64,000 nucleotides of DNA from the NCBI GenBank assembly GCA_023412475.1, contig JAEYNR010000084.1, positions 111,291 to 175,290 of the forward strand, written 5' to 3'. Origin of the DNA: Fibrobacterota bacterium (GTDB taxonomy: Bacteria; Fibrobacterota; Chitinivibrionia; Chitinivibrionales; Chitinispirillaceae). Of this stretch, positions 9,945 to 18,535 are shown piece by piece (the stretch's first letter is position 1; each line of letters starts with the position of its first letter). The translations under genes were made by a program, and so were the position numbers. The notes below the pieces were generated by a model. The model was given only the letters and a program-made list of their open reading frames with translations. It was not told where the DNA came from and made no database searches.

Positions 9945-10280
9945 ATGATTTTGGAAAGACAGAATAGCTCATCAGAAAGACAGAGTTGCTCTTCGGAAAG
10001 ACAGGATTTCACTTCAGAAAGACAGGATTGCCCATCGGAAAGACAGGGTTTCACTTCAGAAAGACAGGGTTTCACTTCAGAAAGACAGGGTTTCACTTCA
10101 GAAAGACAGGATAGCTCATCAGAAAGACAGGATAGCTCATCAGAAAGACAGGATAGCTCATCAGAAAGACAGGATTGCTCATCAGAAAGACAGGGTTGCT
10201 CATCAGAAAAACAGGGTAGCTCATCGGAAAAACAGGATTGCTCATCGGAAAAACAGGATTGCTCATCAGAAAGACAGGAT
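9945..10280 (+). repeat. 21-bp tandem repeat array, about 16 units
   Basis: Sixteen degenerate 21-bp units follow one another without spacers. The core is GAAAGACAGGRTNNCNCNTC with variation at the inner positions and a later GAAAAACAG subtype (units 13-15). Because 21 is a multiple of three, several frames stay open. The plus frame from an ATG at 9924 to 10349 would give heptads such as SSSERQD, FTSERQG and CSSEKQD. Minus frames read CLSEVKP and NPVFLMS heptads. No ribosome site or signal peptide supports any of them, so I call it a repeat and not a gene. Variants cluster in runs (three FTSERQG-type in a row, then three SSSERQD-type), which points to recent slippage or unequal exchange. Confidence 0.85.
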
Positions 10281-10552
10281 TGCTTTGCTCTTCCACAAAA
10301 TTATATTGTCTTTTCTATGAATGAGTTCATTATTATCCCTGATTGCTAATTTTTAAACCCACTACCTAATCCATCGAACAATTTTTTATGATTATTACCT
10401 TAAGAAAAATGATCTTTTCAAAATCCATCAGCTCATTTTGCGAACTTTCAGTGCATGTTTGGCTGTCGCAACAGAGAAATTATTAAATTTTAGCAACTGT
10501 CCTGAATGGGGAAACACAAATGCAGGGAAAGAATCAAAGGTGGGTGTTTGAA

Positions 10553-11623
10553 CTACGATAAGGATGATTTACATATGATCTTCAGACTGCATTCGAACTT
10601 TTCCAAAACCATCTCCACAGTTACATTCTGCAAACAGTAATTGTCTCCCCTCTCACAGGTAACTCCTTTCTGGCGGCATGGACGGCAATCTACCGGTACA
10701 ATACAGAAATGAACATTTTTCCCCATAGCATGAATCCTTTCAAATAATCCCGGACCCCAAATAATGGTTGAGGGTTTTCCAATTAGTGCCGCGTAATGTG
10801 CCGGGCCAGAATCGTTTCCAATAAATGCAGTACAATTGTTTATATGCTCCATCAGATCTTTAACTGATGAAAGTATTTCAAAGGATACTGATGGGTCGTT
10901 TCGAAGCTTTTCAGAAATAGCAAGGCCCTGATACTCATTTGAGGTACCTAATACTTTGACTTTGAACTTTCGTTCTGTCAAACTCTCTATAAGATCAAAA
11001 AACCTTGGCCATCGTTTGGATTTCCATGATGCAAAGGGATGAATTACTACCCATTCGTTATCTGTGGTTCTTGTCTCTATCAAAGGATAAAAACAGTTTT
11101 CTCCAGTGATCTCTGCAAACACCCTGCTGAGAACATCGAAATTGTGTGTGTCTGGAGGATAACTCAGAATCTTATCGTAAAACAGGCTCACACCTTTGTA
11201 AACATAATGTTCACGCTCCTGCAACAGTCCAATTTTGTGAGTGGATTTCGATTGATTCACAAGAAATCCTCCCCAGATATTCATGCTGAGGTTAAGGGCA
11301 TGACTGAAAGATGTTTTACGTACAAATCTGAGAAGTTCTGAAAACTTATCAGCACTGCTGTTGTCAAATGGAATAAAAGAAAGGGGGAGCTTTAGATGGT
11401 CAACGATCTCTTTATTGATTGATGGGCTGATAAGGACTATTTCTATCTTCTTTTTCAGAAGCTGCTGAAGAAAAGGGGTGAGAAGAAAAAAGTCGCCCAG
11501 TCTGTCAAATTTAGTGATCAGAATACGTTGAGGCGGAGGAATTGCCGGGCGATTTTTGCGAAATAGACGGGATCCAATGTAGGTCCAGTAATATTTGGCA
11601 CAACGAAGAATCAGTTTTTGCAT
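10553..11623 (-). CDS. Glycosyltransferase family 9 (heptosyltransferase-like)
   Basis: This 356-residue protein matches the usual GT9 length. The N-terminal Rossmann half carries ILITKFDRLGDFFLLTPFLQ, the typical first strand and loop of ADP-heptose:LPS heptosyltransferases. The C-terminal half has VVIHPFASWKSKRWP and FIGNDSGPAHYAALIGKPST, the nucleotide-sugar binding region, and a Cys-rich CRPCRQKGVTCERGDNYC segment common in this family. It should act at the inner face of the inner membrane, adding a heptose or related sugar to LPS core or another glycan. It stands alone on the minus strand, with the 21-bp repeat downstream and ablB upstream of a 329-bp gap, so the acceptor cannot be inferred from context. 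Confidence 0.85.
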   Translation of the reverse strand: MQKLILRCAKYYWTYIGSRLFRKNRPAIPPPQRILITKFDRLGDFFLLTPFLQQLLKKKIEIVLISPSINKEIVDHLKLPLSFIPFDNSSADKFSELLRFVRKTSFSHALNLSMNIWGGFLVNQSKSTHKIGLLQEREHYVYKGVSLFYDKILSYPPDTHNFDVLSRVFAEITGENCFYPLIETRTTDNEWVVIHPFASWKSKRWPRFFDLIESLTERKFKVKVLGTSNEYQGLAISEKLRNDPSVSFEILSSVKDLMEHINNCTAFIGNDSGPAHYAALIGKPSTIIWGPGLFERIHAMGKNVHFCIVPVDCRPCRQKGVTCERGDNYCLQNVTVEMVLEKFECSLKIICKSSLS

Positions 11624-11952
11624 TGGTAGAAGACCGTTTGTTTTTTCTGTTTCGGGGAGTTATCAATTGTGATAATTTACTACCTGATAGTAAGCAAAAC
11701 TAAAGATAAATTAAGAATAAGGTAAGTCCAAGTGCCATGTCTCTATCCAATTATATTCAACCTAAATCGGACGATTCTTTTGACGGGACCTCGCTTCGAT
11801 CCCTTTGTTTATCGGCCCAGAAGTTTTTTGACCATATCACCTGGTAGATATGAAAAACCTCAGGGGCCGCTAACCTAAAGGGTTCTATACGATTCTCACG
11901 CCAAACAAATCGCCCGAATTAGGTTTAAATAAAGCTGGCACCTTGTATTCCC
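11624..11952. other. Intergenic gap between ablB and the GT9 gene
   Basis: This 329-bp stretch holds no convincing reading frame. It has a short dyad, CATATC (11833-11838) with GATATG (11847-11852), and AT-rich sequence next to the GT9 start that could contain its promoter. Nothing else is recognisable. Confidence 0.4.
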
Positions 11953-12786
11953 TTATGTGTACCAGACGTTCATGCTTTCTATATTGCCAGAAATGCCGGT
12001 GTTGTTTATAAGGGTTCCGCCGTAGCAGTATCCAGCTTTTGCAAAGGTAATATTCATGCCTGCAGAAAGTGCACGGGCGATGGTGTAGTGTGTTTTGATT
12101 CCGCGCATTGTCATTGTTTTCTCCATTTCTGCGAGTAGAATAGCGGCAAACCCGTTACCTCGATAGTCGGGATTTGTTGCAAAGTCGGTGAATTCAACGC
12201 TGCTGGTTTCAAGATCCATTTCGGCCGAAGATGCGGCAACAAGGTTTTTGCCAGAAAAAATGCCAAAATAAGTAATATTATCTTTCATCGTTTGTTCAAG
12301 ATAGGCTATGTCCTGGATGGGGAAGGGATAGGTTCGGAAAACGTTTCGGTACAGAGCTGCCAGTTGCTCGCAATCGCCACTTATCAGCCCTCGCAAACAA
12401 AACCCCTGCGGGAGCGTCTGAGAAGATTTTTCACGCTTTTTATCCAGGGCAAGTTCAAGATTTCTGTCCATGGTTTCCCGTGTTCGGGGCAGAACTTTAC
12501 TGCGGTTTGGATCGAAGAATTTTCCCATAAAGATGCAGGCCGTTAAATCATAGTAGGCAGGTATCCTTGCTTCTTCCTCAAATTCATTTTGGGCAAAGAA
12601 CGGTGCGTGATGCTCCGGTACTTTGATAAAGGCCTTGGTGTATCTATTTGCGGTAACAAGCTGGTTAATGGTTTGCAGAAGACGCGTGGGCTCCTTCCCG
12701 TCCCACTTCATCAGATAGAGGCGGTTATTGGCTTTCCCATGCTGGAAAAGCGCACCGTGTTTTTTTTCTACACTGTCGCAGGACAT
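11953..12786 (-). CDS. ablB: Beta-lysine N6-acetyltransferase
   Basis: This 277-residue protein has a GNAT acetyltransferase domain in its C-terminal half: VEFTDFATNPDYRGNGFAAI is the acetyl-CoA binding motif A, followed by THYTIARALSAGMN and FAKAGYCYGG. The N-terminal half (AFIKVPEHHAPFF, then IPAYYDLTACIFMGKFF) is typical of putative beta-lysine N-acetyltransferases. It transfers acetyl to the N6 amine of beta-lysine, giving the compatible solute N-epsilon-acetyl-beta-lysine in the cytoplasm. Its ATG overlaps the ablA stop codon by one base (TGATG), so the two are translationally coupled. The pairing with lysine 2,3-aminomutase makes the assignment firm. Osmotic or salt regulation is expected from the family, but no site is seen. 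Confidence 0.92.
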   Translation of the reverse strand: MSCDSVEKKHGALFQHGKANNRLYLMKWDGKEPTRLLQTINQLVTANRYTKAFIKVPEHHAPFFAQNEFEEEARIPAYYDLTACIFMGKFFDPNRSKVLPRTRETMDRNLELALDKKREKSSQTLPQGFCLRGLISGDCEQLAALYRNVFRTYPFPIQDIAYLEQTMKDNITYFGIFSGKNLVAASSAEMDLETSSVEFTDFATNPDYRGNGFAAILLAEMEKTMTMRGIKTHYTIARALSAGMNITFAKAGYCYGGTLINNTGISGNIESMNVWYT

Positions 12787-14090
12787 CAGGATCTCCTGTT
12801 TATTCGCTCATTGCCTGCGGGAGTCAGTGAAATAGTTGTGTCTTCATCCGAAAGGAGACGCTGGATACCAATGGGGGAATGTTCTTCTGCGTCATTGAGC
12901 TTGAGTTGCAGATTACACTCTTCGCAATTGCGGTCGCAGAAAGTTGGTTCGTAGGAGTCAGGTTCCTTATATGTGGTGATGATGCCTTCATAATTGCGAA
13001 GTACGACCTTGTTTGTAGACCAGGAAATAAGATAATTAGGCATAATGGGGATTTTTCCACCACCACCAGGGGCATCGATTACGTAGGTGGGAACTGCAAG
13101 TCCGGAAGTATGCCCGATCAGGCTTTCCATAATTTCGATTCCTTTTCCCACCGGGGTTCTAAAATGAGTGAGTCCTTCCGAAAGATCACATTGGTACAGA
13201 TAGTAGGGTCGAACCCGTGCAGTAAGGAGTTTCTGAAAGAGTCGTTTCATTATGCGTGGGCAGTCATTTACCCCGGCAAGAAGTACCGATTGATTCCCCA
13301 GAACAACCCCGCCATCAGCGAGCTGCGCCAGAGCATGCCGTGAAACGGTCGTAAGTTCGCGAGGATGGTTAAAATGGGTGTTAAGGAATATCGGCTGGTA
13401 TTTTTTAAGCATGGTGACCAGTTTGTCGGTTATCCGATAGGGAAGTACAACCGGCATGCGACTTCCAATTCTGATAATCTCAACATGGGGAATTTCGCGA
13501 ATAGTTTTTAAAAGCTGCTCAAGCTTATTGTCTTCTAGCATGAGGGGATCTCCACCGGAAAAAAGCACATCGCGGATTTCTTCATGCTCTCGTATATACT
13601 GGATTGCCGGCTGAAGCTGTTCAAAGCTTGGAATGGAATCACGGTCTCCCACTTTGCGTTTACGGGTGCAGTGGCGGCAGTACATTGAGCAAAGATTACT
13701 CACATGTAAAAGGACTCGGTCCGGATAGCGATGAGTTAGATACGGTGCGGGTGAATCCTTGTCTTCAGAGAGCGGATCGATCATATCATAAGGTGCTTTG
13801 ATCAGTTCACAGGGGCGTGGAATTGCCTGCAGATATACCGGATCGTTGCGAAAGTCGCTATTATCAATTAGTGAAAGATAATAGGGGGTAACACTGAGGG
13901 GAAATTTCTCTATTGTTTTTTCCAGTTGGTCGAGTTCTTTACCGGTCAATTCAAGGCCTGCGATGGATTCGAGTTGCTCAATGGTGGTGATGCAATGGCG
14001 GATTTGCCATTTCCAGTCCTGCCATTTTTCTACATCAGCACCTTTTTCCAGTGTCGCAGCAATAGTTTTTTGTCGGTTATTAAAAGGCAT
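12786..14090 (-). CDS. ablA: Lysine 2,3-aminomutase
   Basis: The protein has 434 residues from the ATG at 14090, with GGAGG (14095-14099) four bases upstream; an ATG at 14093 is the alternative, and the frame also runs to 14135. The radical SAM cluster motif is SNLCSMYCRHCTRKR (Cys 134, 138, 141). GGDPLM follows, and VPTYVIDAPGGGGKIP carries the PLP lysine. The C-terminal FCDRNCEEC matches the metal-binding tail of the family. The enzyme converts L-alpha-lysine to L-beta-lysine using SAM, a [4Fe-4S] cluster and PLP. With the coupled acetyltransferase downstream it forms the two-step acetyl-beta-lysine osmolyte pathway known from methanogens and some bacteria, so this is AblA and not a catabolic KamA (no 5,6-aminomutase genes are nearby). 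Confidence 0.93.
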   Translation of the reverse strand: MPFNNRQKTIAATLEKGADVEKWQDWKWQIRHCITTIEQLESIAGLELTGKELDQLEKTIEKFPLSVTPYYLSLIDNSDFRNDPVYLQAIPRPCELIKAPYDMIDPLSEDKDSPAPYLTHRYPDRVLLHVSNLCSMYCRHCTRKRKVGDRDSIPSFEQLQPAIQYIREHEEIRDVLFSGGDPLMLEDNKLEQLLKTIREIPHVEIIRIGSRMPVVLPYRITDKLVTMLKKYQPIFLNTHFNHPRELTTVSRHALAQLADGGVVLGNQSVLLAGVNDCPRIMKRLFQKLLTARVRPYYLYQCDLSEGLTHFRTPVGKGIEIMESLIGHTSGLAVPTYVIDAPGGGGKIPIMPNYLISWSTNKVVLRNYEGIITTYKEPDSYEPTFCDRNCEECNLQLKLNDAEEHSPIGIQRLLSDEDTTISLTPAGNERINRRS

Positions 14091-14525
14091 CATACCTCCG
14101 GGGGAAAAAACAAAAAGACACAAATTAAAAAACATAACTACTCAATTCTTAAAAACACCCATCCGGTAACTGAGTAGTTGCTAAAAATCAATACATGAAT
14201 GTATTAAATGATCATCAAATCACCATTAGAGAGTCTTGTTTAACAAAAGACAGTCAGTAGTCAGATGCTAAAAAGCAGATCACCAGGATGATAAAGATAA
14301 AGATAATGCCATATCATTTAAAATTCAACAGTTCTGGCATAATTGATTAAATAAATATTTCAGAAAGTAAATGACTGCTACTGGAGTAACTTTCCTGATA
14401 AGAGCAACAAGGGAAGAAGAGATCGGGTTTTAATGCATCATTCGATTCAGGTTATAGATGGATGCTCCAATTCAGGAGCATCCATGTCCCGTAAGGGATA
14501 ATATATTAATAGAAATACACATAAA
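14091..14525. other. Intergenic gap upstream of ablA
   Basis: These 435 bp lie between the ablA start and the end of the B12-radical SAM gene, both on the minus strand. The part nearest ablA is AT-rich and should carry its promoter, but I cannot name -35/-10 boxes. A strong hairpin at 14458-14485 (listed separately) is the only clear structure. No coding potential is evident. Confidence 0.4.
14458..14485 (-). terminator. Strong hairpin after the B12-radical SAM gene
   Basis: A perfect 11-bp stem, ATGGATGCTCC (14458-14468) with GGAGCATCCAT (14475-14485), has a 6-nt loop. It lies 40-70 bases past the stop of the minus-strand gene at 14526. No T-run follows on the minus strand, so it may be a terminator of reduced strength or an mRNA 3' stabiliser. 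A smaller dyad, TCCC-GTAA-GGGA (14487-14498), lies next to it. Confidence 0.5.
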
Positions 14526-16022
14526 TCACAAAGCACAATCTCCGGCCTTACTGGTCAATACACGACGATAATGAAAACCATAAATAGATAGTGTTATTGC
14601 ATTGGGAAGCATTTTTGGACGACGGAAGGCAGTCCAGATAAAGAGCCTCCAGAAATGACGCTGTCCTCTTTCTCTAATACCCAGCTTCCAGATAGCTCCT
14701 GTAAAGGCTCTTAACTGCAAAGTTATTGGAAGTGGAGGGGCCTTTGAGGTTTGGCGATATTCTTTCAAATGGGTTTTAATTCTGGAATAATAGTGTTTTG
14801 GACTGAAGATTGAATTGAGTACCCTTTTATACCCGAGAATCAGGGTGTCAACATCCATTTTTGGAATGAAATTAATCGTAAAGTCAGTGTTATTTCCATT
14901 ACTTGGCTGTTTCAGAATTCTTCCGGTACTTTGCAGTCTTTGGAAAAGCTGTGTTTCGGGAAGCGCGTTTAGAAGGCCTACCATTGCGGTTACGATCCCG
15001 CTTGATTGAATGAACTTGATCATATTATCAAATGTTTTTGCTGTATCAGTATCGAATCCCACAATAAAGCCGGCCTGAACCTCAAAACCGTTGTTTTGAA
15101 GGATTTTCACTTTTTCGCGAAGATCCTTATTTGTGTTCTGCACCTTGTTACATGATTGCAGCCCCTCTTCTTCGGGAGTCTCAATACCCACAAATACGCA
15201 GTTAAAGTTAGCTTCGCGCATAAGGTGCATGATTTCAGGATCATCAGCAAGGTTGATTGACGCTTCGGTGTAAAGGACAAATGGCCGGTTTTTCTTTTTC
15301 ATCCAGAGACCGATCGCTTTTAAAATCTCTGTTACCTTTGCTTTATTACCAATAAAATTATCATCAACAATAAACAGTGATCCCCGCCATCCTGCATCGT
15401 AAAGTGCATCAAATTCCATTATAACCTGCTCTGGTGTTTTCACCCGTGGAATACGACCATTGATGACCACAATATCACAGAACTCACAATTAAATGGACA
15501 TCCTCTGGAGATCTGCAAGGCCATCGATGCATAATCTTTCATTTTTATCAAAGACCAGTCCGGAGCTGGTGTTTTTGTAATATCCGGTTTTTCCTTTGAA
15601 GTATATATGCGTTGAAGAGTACCCTTTTGCAGATCTTCAAGAAATATCGGGATCGTTACTTCACCTTCATTGAGCACAAAGCAGTCAACCTCCTCAAACT
15701 CTCTGTGTCCGGTGGTAAAAAGAGGACCTCCGGCAACAATGAATTTGTTCCACTTTTTCACTCTGGAGATTATTTCTATAGCAGATGCTTTCTGAACAAT
15801 CATGCCGCTTATAAATACATAATCAGCCCACTCTATATCTGAATCCTTTAATTTTGAGATGTTCAGATCTATAAGACGTTTTTGCCAGTTTGAAGGCAAC
15901 AGGTTGGAAACAGTAAGAAGGCCAAGCGGAGGAAGAGCCGCCTTTTTATTAACGAATTTCAGTGCGTGTTTAAAACTCCAGAATGTGGGAGGTACTTCCA
16001 GATAGATTAGCAAAATATTCAA
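14526..16022 (-). CDS. B12-binding radical SAM protein (class B methyltransferase-like, HpnP-related architecture)
   Basis: This is a 498-residue protein. The N-terminal part (about residues 1-140) is a cobalamin-binding Rossmann domain: PPLGLLTVSNLLP, then EWADYVFISGM, then FIVAGGPLFTTG. A radical SAM domain follows with SRGCPFNCEFCD (CxxxCxxC near residue 175), FIVDDNFIG and VFVGIETPEEEG. The C-terminal 150 residues look like the DUF4070-type region. This arrangement is shared by hopanoid C2-methylase HpnP and many uncharacterised relatives that methylate unactivated carbons. No hopanoid gene is in view, so I assign only the class. It sits alone on the minus strand with a 351-bp gap upstream and a hairpin downstream. 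Confidence 0.8.
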   Translation of the reverse strand: MNILLIYLEVPPTFWSFKHALKFVNKKAALPPLGLLTVSNLLPSNWQKRLIDLNISKLKDSDIEWADYVFISGMIVQKASAIEIISRVKKWNKFIVAGGPLFTTGHREFEEVDCFVLNEGEVTIPIFLEDLQKGTLQRIYTSKEKPDITKTPAPDWSLIKMKDYASMALQISRGCPFNCEFCDIVVINGRIPRVKTPEQVIMEFDALYDAGWRGSLFIVDDNFIGNKAKVTEILKAIGLWMKKKNRPFVLYTEASINLADDPEIMHLMREANFNCVFVGIETPEEEGLQSCNKVQNTNKDLREKVKILQNNGFEVQAGFIVGFDTDTAKTFDNMIKFIQSSGIVTAMVGLLNALPETQLFQRLQSTGRILKQPSNGNNTDFTINFIPKMDVDTLILGYKRVLNSIFSPKHYYSRIKTHLKEYRQTSKAPPLPITLQLRAFTGAIWKLGIRERGQRHFWRLFIWTAFRRPKMLPNAITLSIYGFHYRRVLTSKAGDCAL

Positions 16023-16373
16023 CTTAAATCCTTCTTTTCAAATTTAAAGCCGGGAGATCACTATAAATTTAGTTTTATGGTTATAATTTAATAAGAATAG
16101 AAAAGACTGCTGTAATCTAGATGTATTTATTAAAACCGGCTGATCCGGATTAATTTTCAATTTCGAAACATAAACAGCAATTTCTAATAATAGAATATAC
16201 AACAAAACCACTTCTCCGCTGGTTTTATTTAATTTGCACTCCATTAGAGAGTCTGCGTAGTGATTCGGTTTTTAAATCAGGGAGAAAAGTCACTTTTTAC
16301 AGCTTCTGTATCTGAAATGGACCAGAATGTTAACATTACTACAAATTACGAACCAGATTCCTGGTTTTGATGA
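16023..16373. other. Intergenic gap between divergently oriented units
   Basis: This 351-bp AT-rich stretch separates the minus-strand radical SAM gene from the decayed propeller gene. A 66-codon minus-strand frame (16044-16244) has no ribosome site and no family resemblance. The missing 5' part of the decayed gene may once have lain here, but no trace is readable. Promoters for the radical SAM gene are expected close to 16030-16100. Confidence 0.35.
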
Positions 16374-17069
16374 GTGATTGGTCCAGTTAAGGGGCATCAA
16401 GAGCACTATTGGCAGGAGTTAAGCGCCAAAGCAGGATGTGAAGGGATTGCTTACCAGGCTGAGGGCTACTTTCTGGTAAGCGAAGAACGAAGAGGAAATA
16501 TAGTCCGGATAAAATTACCCCAATCCCGTAGCGGTTCGATAAAACTGGAAGATTCTCAGATATTGTAAATTTTGAAGGACACTTTAAACTCCAGTATTGA
16601 AGATGTTACGTACATACCATCCATAAAATCCGGTTTTGCTGTGAAGGAAAAAAGGCCTTCAGTTCTTTTTCGAATTTTGATTGACAGTACAGGAAAGCCA
16701 ATAGAATTTCAGGAAATGTCGACCTTCTCATGGAGCGGTCTGCAAGGAGATGCTGCAGGAATTTATGCGCTCTCAGATGGTAATATATTAATACTTAACG
16801 AGATAGGGAAAAAAATCATCGGTATGGATTCTACAGGGAGATTTTTATCAGAAATAACAATTGATATGAATCAGCCCGAAGGTATTACCTGCGATGAAGA
16901 AGACGGCACAACATATGTGATTGGTGAAAAGAGAGAAATGGCCATATTTAGTTTAAAAAATGGCAGGATCAATAAAAGAGTAAGGAATTCTGTAAGGTTT
17001 TTTCCCAATACCGGTACAGAAATAATCCTTTCGAATAAAAAGAATTTTGCTAAATCCAGATTACCGTAG
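16374..17069 (+). pseudogene. Decayed SdiA-regulated / YjiK-type beta-propeller gene
   Basis: Two open stretches in one frame are split by a TAA at 16566-16568. The first has CEGIAYQAEGYFLVSEERRG, and the second has GIYALSDGNILILNEIGKKI and QPEGITCDEEDGTTYVIGE. These are the paired EGIA and EGIT blade motifs of SdiA-regulated (esterase-like, phytase-like) propeller proteins. The N-terminal blades and any signal peptide are absent, and the end after EMAIFSLK reads as unrelated sequence, so both ends are eroded as well. Intact members are secreted or periplasmic propellers of uncertain function. A sequencing error would explain only the internal stop and not the missing start. Confidence 0.7.
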
Positions 17070-17358
17070 AAAAGCTGCTACACTATGCATGGGAGATGTG
17101 TTGTATCTGGTAAGGATTACTCAGGATTGCGTTGTGCAAGTCAGTTCATAGTTTTTAATATAAACAGTAGAGCCAGAGAATAATGCAGGTGAAAAGATGT
17201 ACGGGCGGACGTCTCTACACGGCAGGCCCTTTGCATGGGGGATTTTGCAACCCAATACTTTATGGTCAATTCGAGTATATAAATAAATAGGCTCACCTTT
17301 TGCTTTTTGTAAAAAATATTACTGGTACCAATCGGAATTTTTTTGCAAGGGGAGAGTA

Positions 17359-17766
17359 ATGCAATATCAGGATTTTATAGAGGGGGTTCAGAGAACTGGA
17401 AATTTCCCCTCAATAGAGGAAACTGAGCTGGCTATAGAGGCGAGTTTGTCGACGCTGGCCGAAAGGCTACATACTTCCGTTAACGATAAATTCCGTTCAC
17501 AGCTTCCTAATCAGTTGAAAAAATATCTGGCCGTCAGCTCAGATAGCATTCAATTCTCGCTTGAGGAATACTATAACCGGGTTGGGGCGCGAGCCAAAGT
17601 AAGGTATTCTCAGGCAGTACGATTGTCACGGACTGTGATGTGTATGGTTAACAGGGCTATTACCAATGGGCTGAAAGATGAGATTCTGGATGATCTTCCG
17701 GCAGAATTTGTTGAATTATTTGGCCAGGAGCCTACTACTCCCTTATCACCTACAGTTATAGAATAG
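17359..17766 (+). CDS. DUF2267 family protein
   Basis: This 135-residue soluble protein has a good ribosome site (AAGGGGAG) upstream. The pattern MQYQDFIEGVQRTGNF, then A.EASLSTLAERL and DDLPAEFVELF matches DUF2267, a small helical domain whose molecular role is not established. Such proteins often neighbour BON-domain or stress genes. Here a BON protein follows at 30 bp, then RtcB, archease and a hydrolase, so it probably belongs to the same stress-linked unit. The last residues (QEPTTPLSPTVIE) are a short disordered tail. Confidence 0.8.
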   Translation: MQYQDFIEGVQRTGNFPSIEETELAIEASLSTLAERLHTSVNDKFRSQLPNQLKKYLAVSSDSIQFSLEEYYNRVGARAKVRYSQAVRLSRTVMCMVNRAITNGLKDEILDDLPAEFVELFGQEPTTPLSPTVIE

Positions 17767-17796
17767 TTCTGTGTCTACGGGGAAAAGAGGTCGATT

Positions 17797-18456
17797 ATGT
17801 CAAAACAGGAAGAGACTTTGAATCAAGTAAGGAATCAATTGTTGATGGACAGCCGTATCGATGCCAAAAAGATAGTGGTGGAGGTTAGTAATGGGACTGT
17901 TCATCTCTCCGGTATTGTCGATTCTCTGGCCGCTCTTAGTGCTGCAGAAAATGCAGCCAGAACTATTGAGAGTGTAAAACAGGTGGATAACAGAATAAAA
18001 ATCAGGTATCCTGGCAATACAAAGGAAATTTCGGATAAAACGATTTCAGAGAATGTGCTTAATGCCATAAAGATGGATCGAAACATCCGCTCAGAATTGG
18101 TTAAAGTAGATGTGGAAAGTGGAGTAGTTACTCTCTATGGATCTGTAGACTCTTACTGGAGTAAAGTTCGATCTAAAGAGATCATCTCCAGTATCTTTGG
18201 GGTAGTCCAGGTAATAAATAATCTCACAGTTGTACCAACTGTCAGCACAGATGATAACACCATTGCTCAACAGATAAGGGAAGCATTGCAGAGAATGTAT
18301 GCGCTAGACCTAGACTCTCTCACCATTGCGGTTGAAATGGGAGTTGTCACTCTTACCGGTAAGGTTGCACATTGGAATGCCTATTATTCTGTAGAATTCG
18401 CAGCCAGAAACACCGGTGGTGTTCTGGATGTGCGCAATGAATTGATACTAGCCTGA
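17797..18456 (+). CDS. Triple BON-domain protein
   Basis: This 219-residue protein is made of three BON repeats at about residues 4-70, 76-146 and 150-219. Each has the NGTVHLSGIVDSLAALSAAE-like strand and helix pattern (also SGVVTLYGSVDSYWSK and MGVVTLTGKVAHWNAY), each followed by V..V.N.. BON domains bind membranes or phospholipids and occur in OsmY-type osmotic stress proteins. This copy has no signal peptide, so it is predicted cytoplasmic, unlike OsmY. It lies 30 bp after the DUF2267 gene and 79 bp before rtcB, so co-transcription is plausible. Confidence 0.88.
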   Translation: MSKQEETLNQVRNQLLMDSRIDAKKIVVEVSNGTVHLSGIVDSLAALSAAENAARTIESVKQVDNRIKIRYPGNTKEISDKTISENVLNAIKMDRNIRSELVKVDVESGVVTLYGSVDSYWSKVRSKEIISSIFGVVQVINNLTVVPTVSTDDNTIAQQIREALQRMYALDLDSLTIAVEMGVVTLTGKVAHWNAYYSVEFAARNTGGVLDVRNELILA

Positions 18457-18535
18457 AGCTACAATAGGAGGTAGAACATAAAAAATTCCTTAATTCATAG
18501 TTACTTTTTCTTAATGTTTTCCAGAAGGAAAGATT

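Noticed and set aside
9945..10280. Repeat tract considered as a CRISPR array
   Set aside because: The 21-bp units are directly tandem with no unique spacers, and no cas genes are in the window.
9924..10349. 141-codon plus-strand frame across the tandem repeat as a gene
   Set aside because: The unit length is a multiple of three, so frames stay open in several directions; no ribosome site, signal peptide or known domain supports this one.
12786..14090. Lysine 2,3-aminomutase as part of lysine fermentation
   Set aside because: The coupled gene is a beta-lysine acetyltransferase and no 5,6-aminomutase or later pathway genes are present.
14526..16022. Radical SAM protein called HpnP (hopanoid C2-methylase)
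   Set aside because: The architecture matches, but many relatives have other or unknown roles and no hopanoid synthesis gene is in view.
16044..16244. 66-codon minus-strand frame upstream of the radical SAM gene
   Set aside because: It is AT-rich and hydrophobic by composition, without ribosome site or homology features.
14223..16254. CCATTAGAGAGTCT occurs at 14223-14236 and 16241-16254, flanking the B12-radical SAM gene
   Set aside because: A 14-bp exact match is expected several times by chance among all pairs in 64 kb, and no inverted ends or target duplication accompany it.
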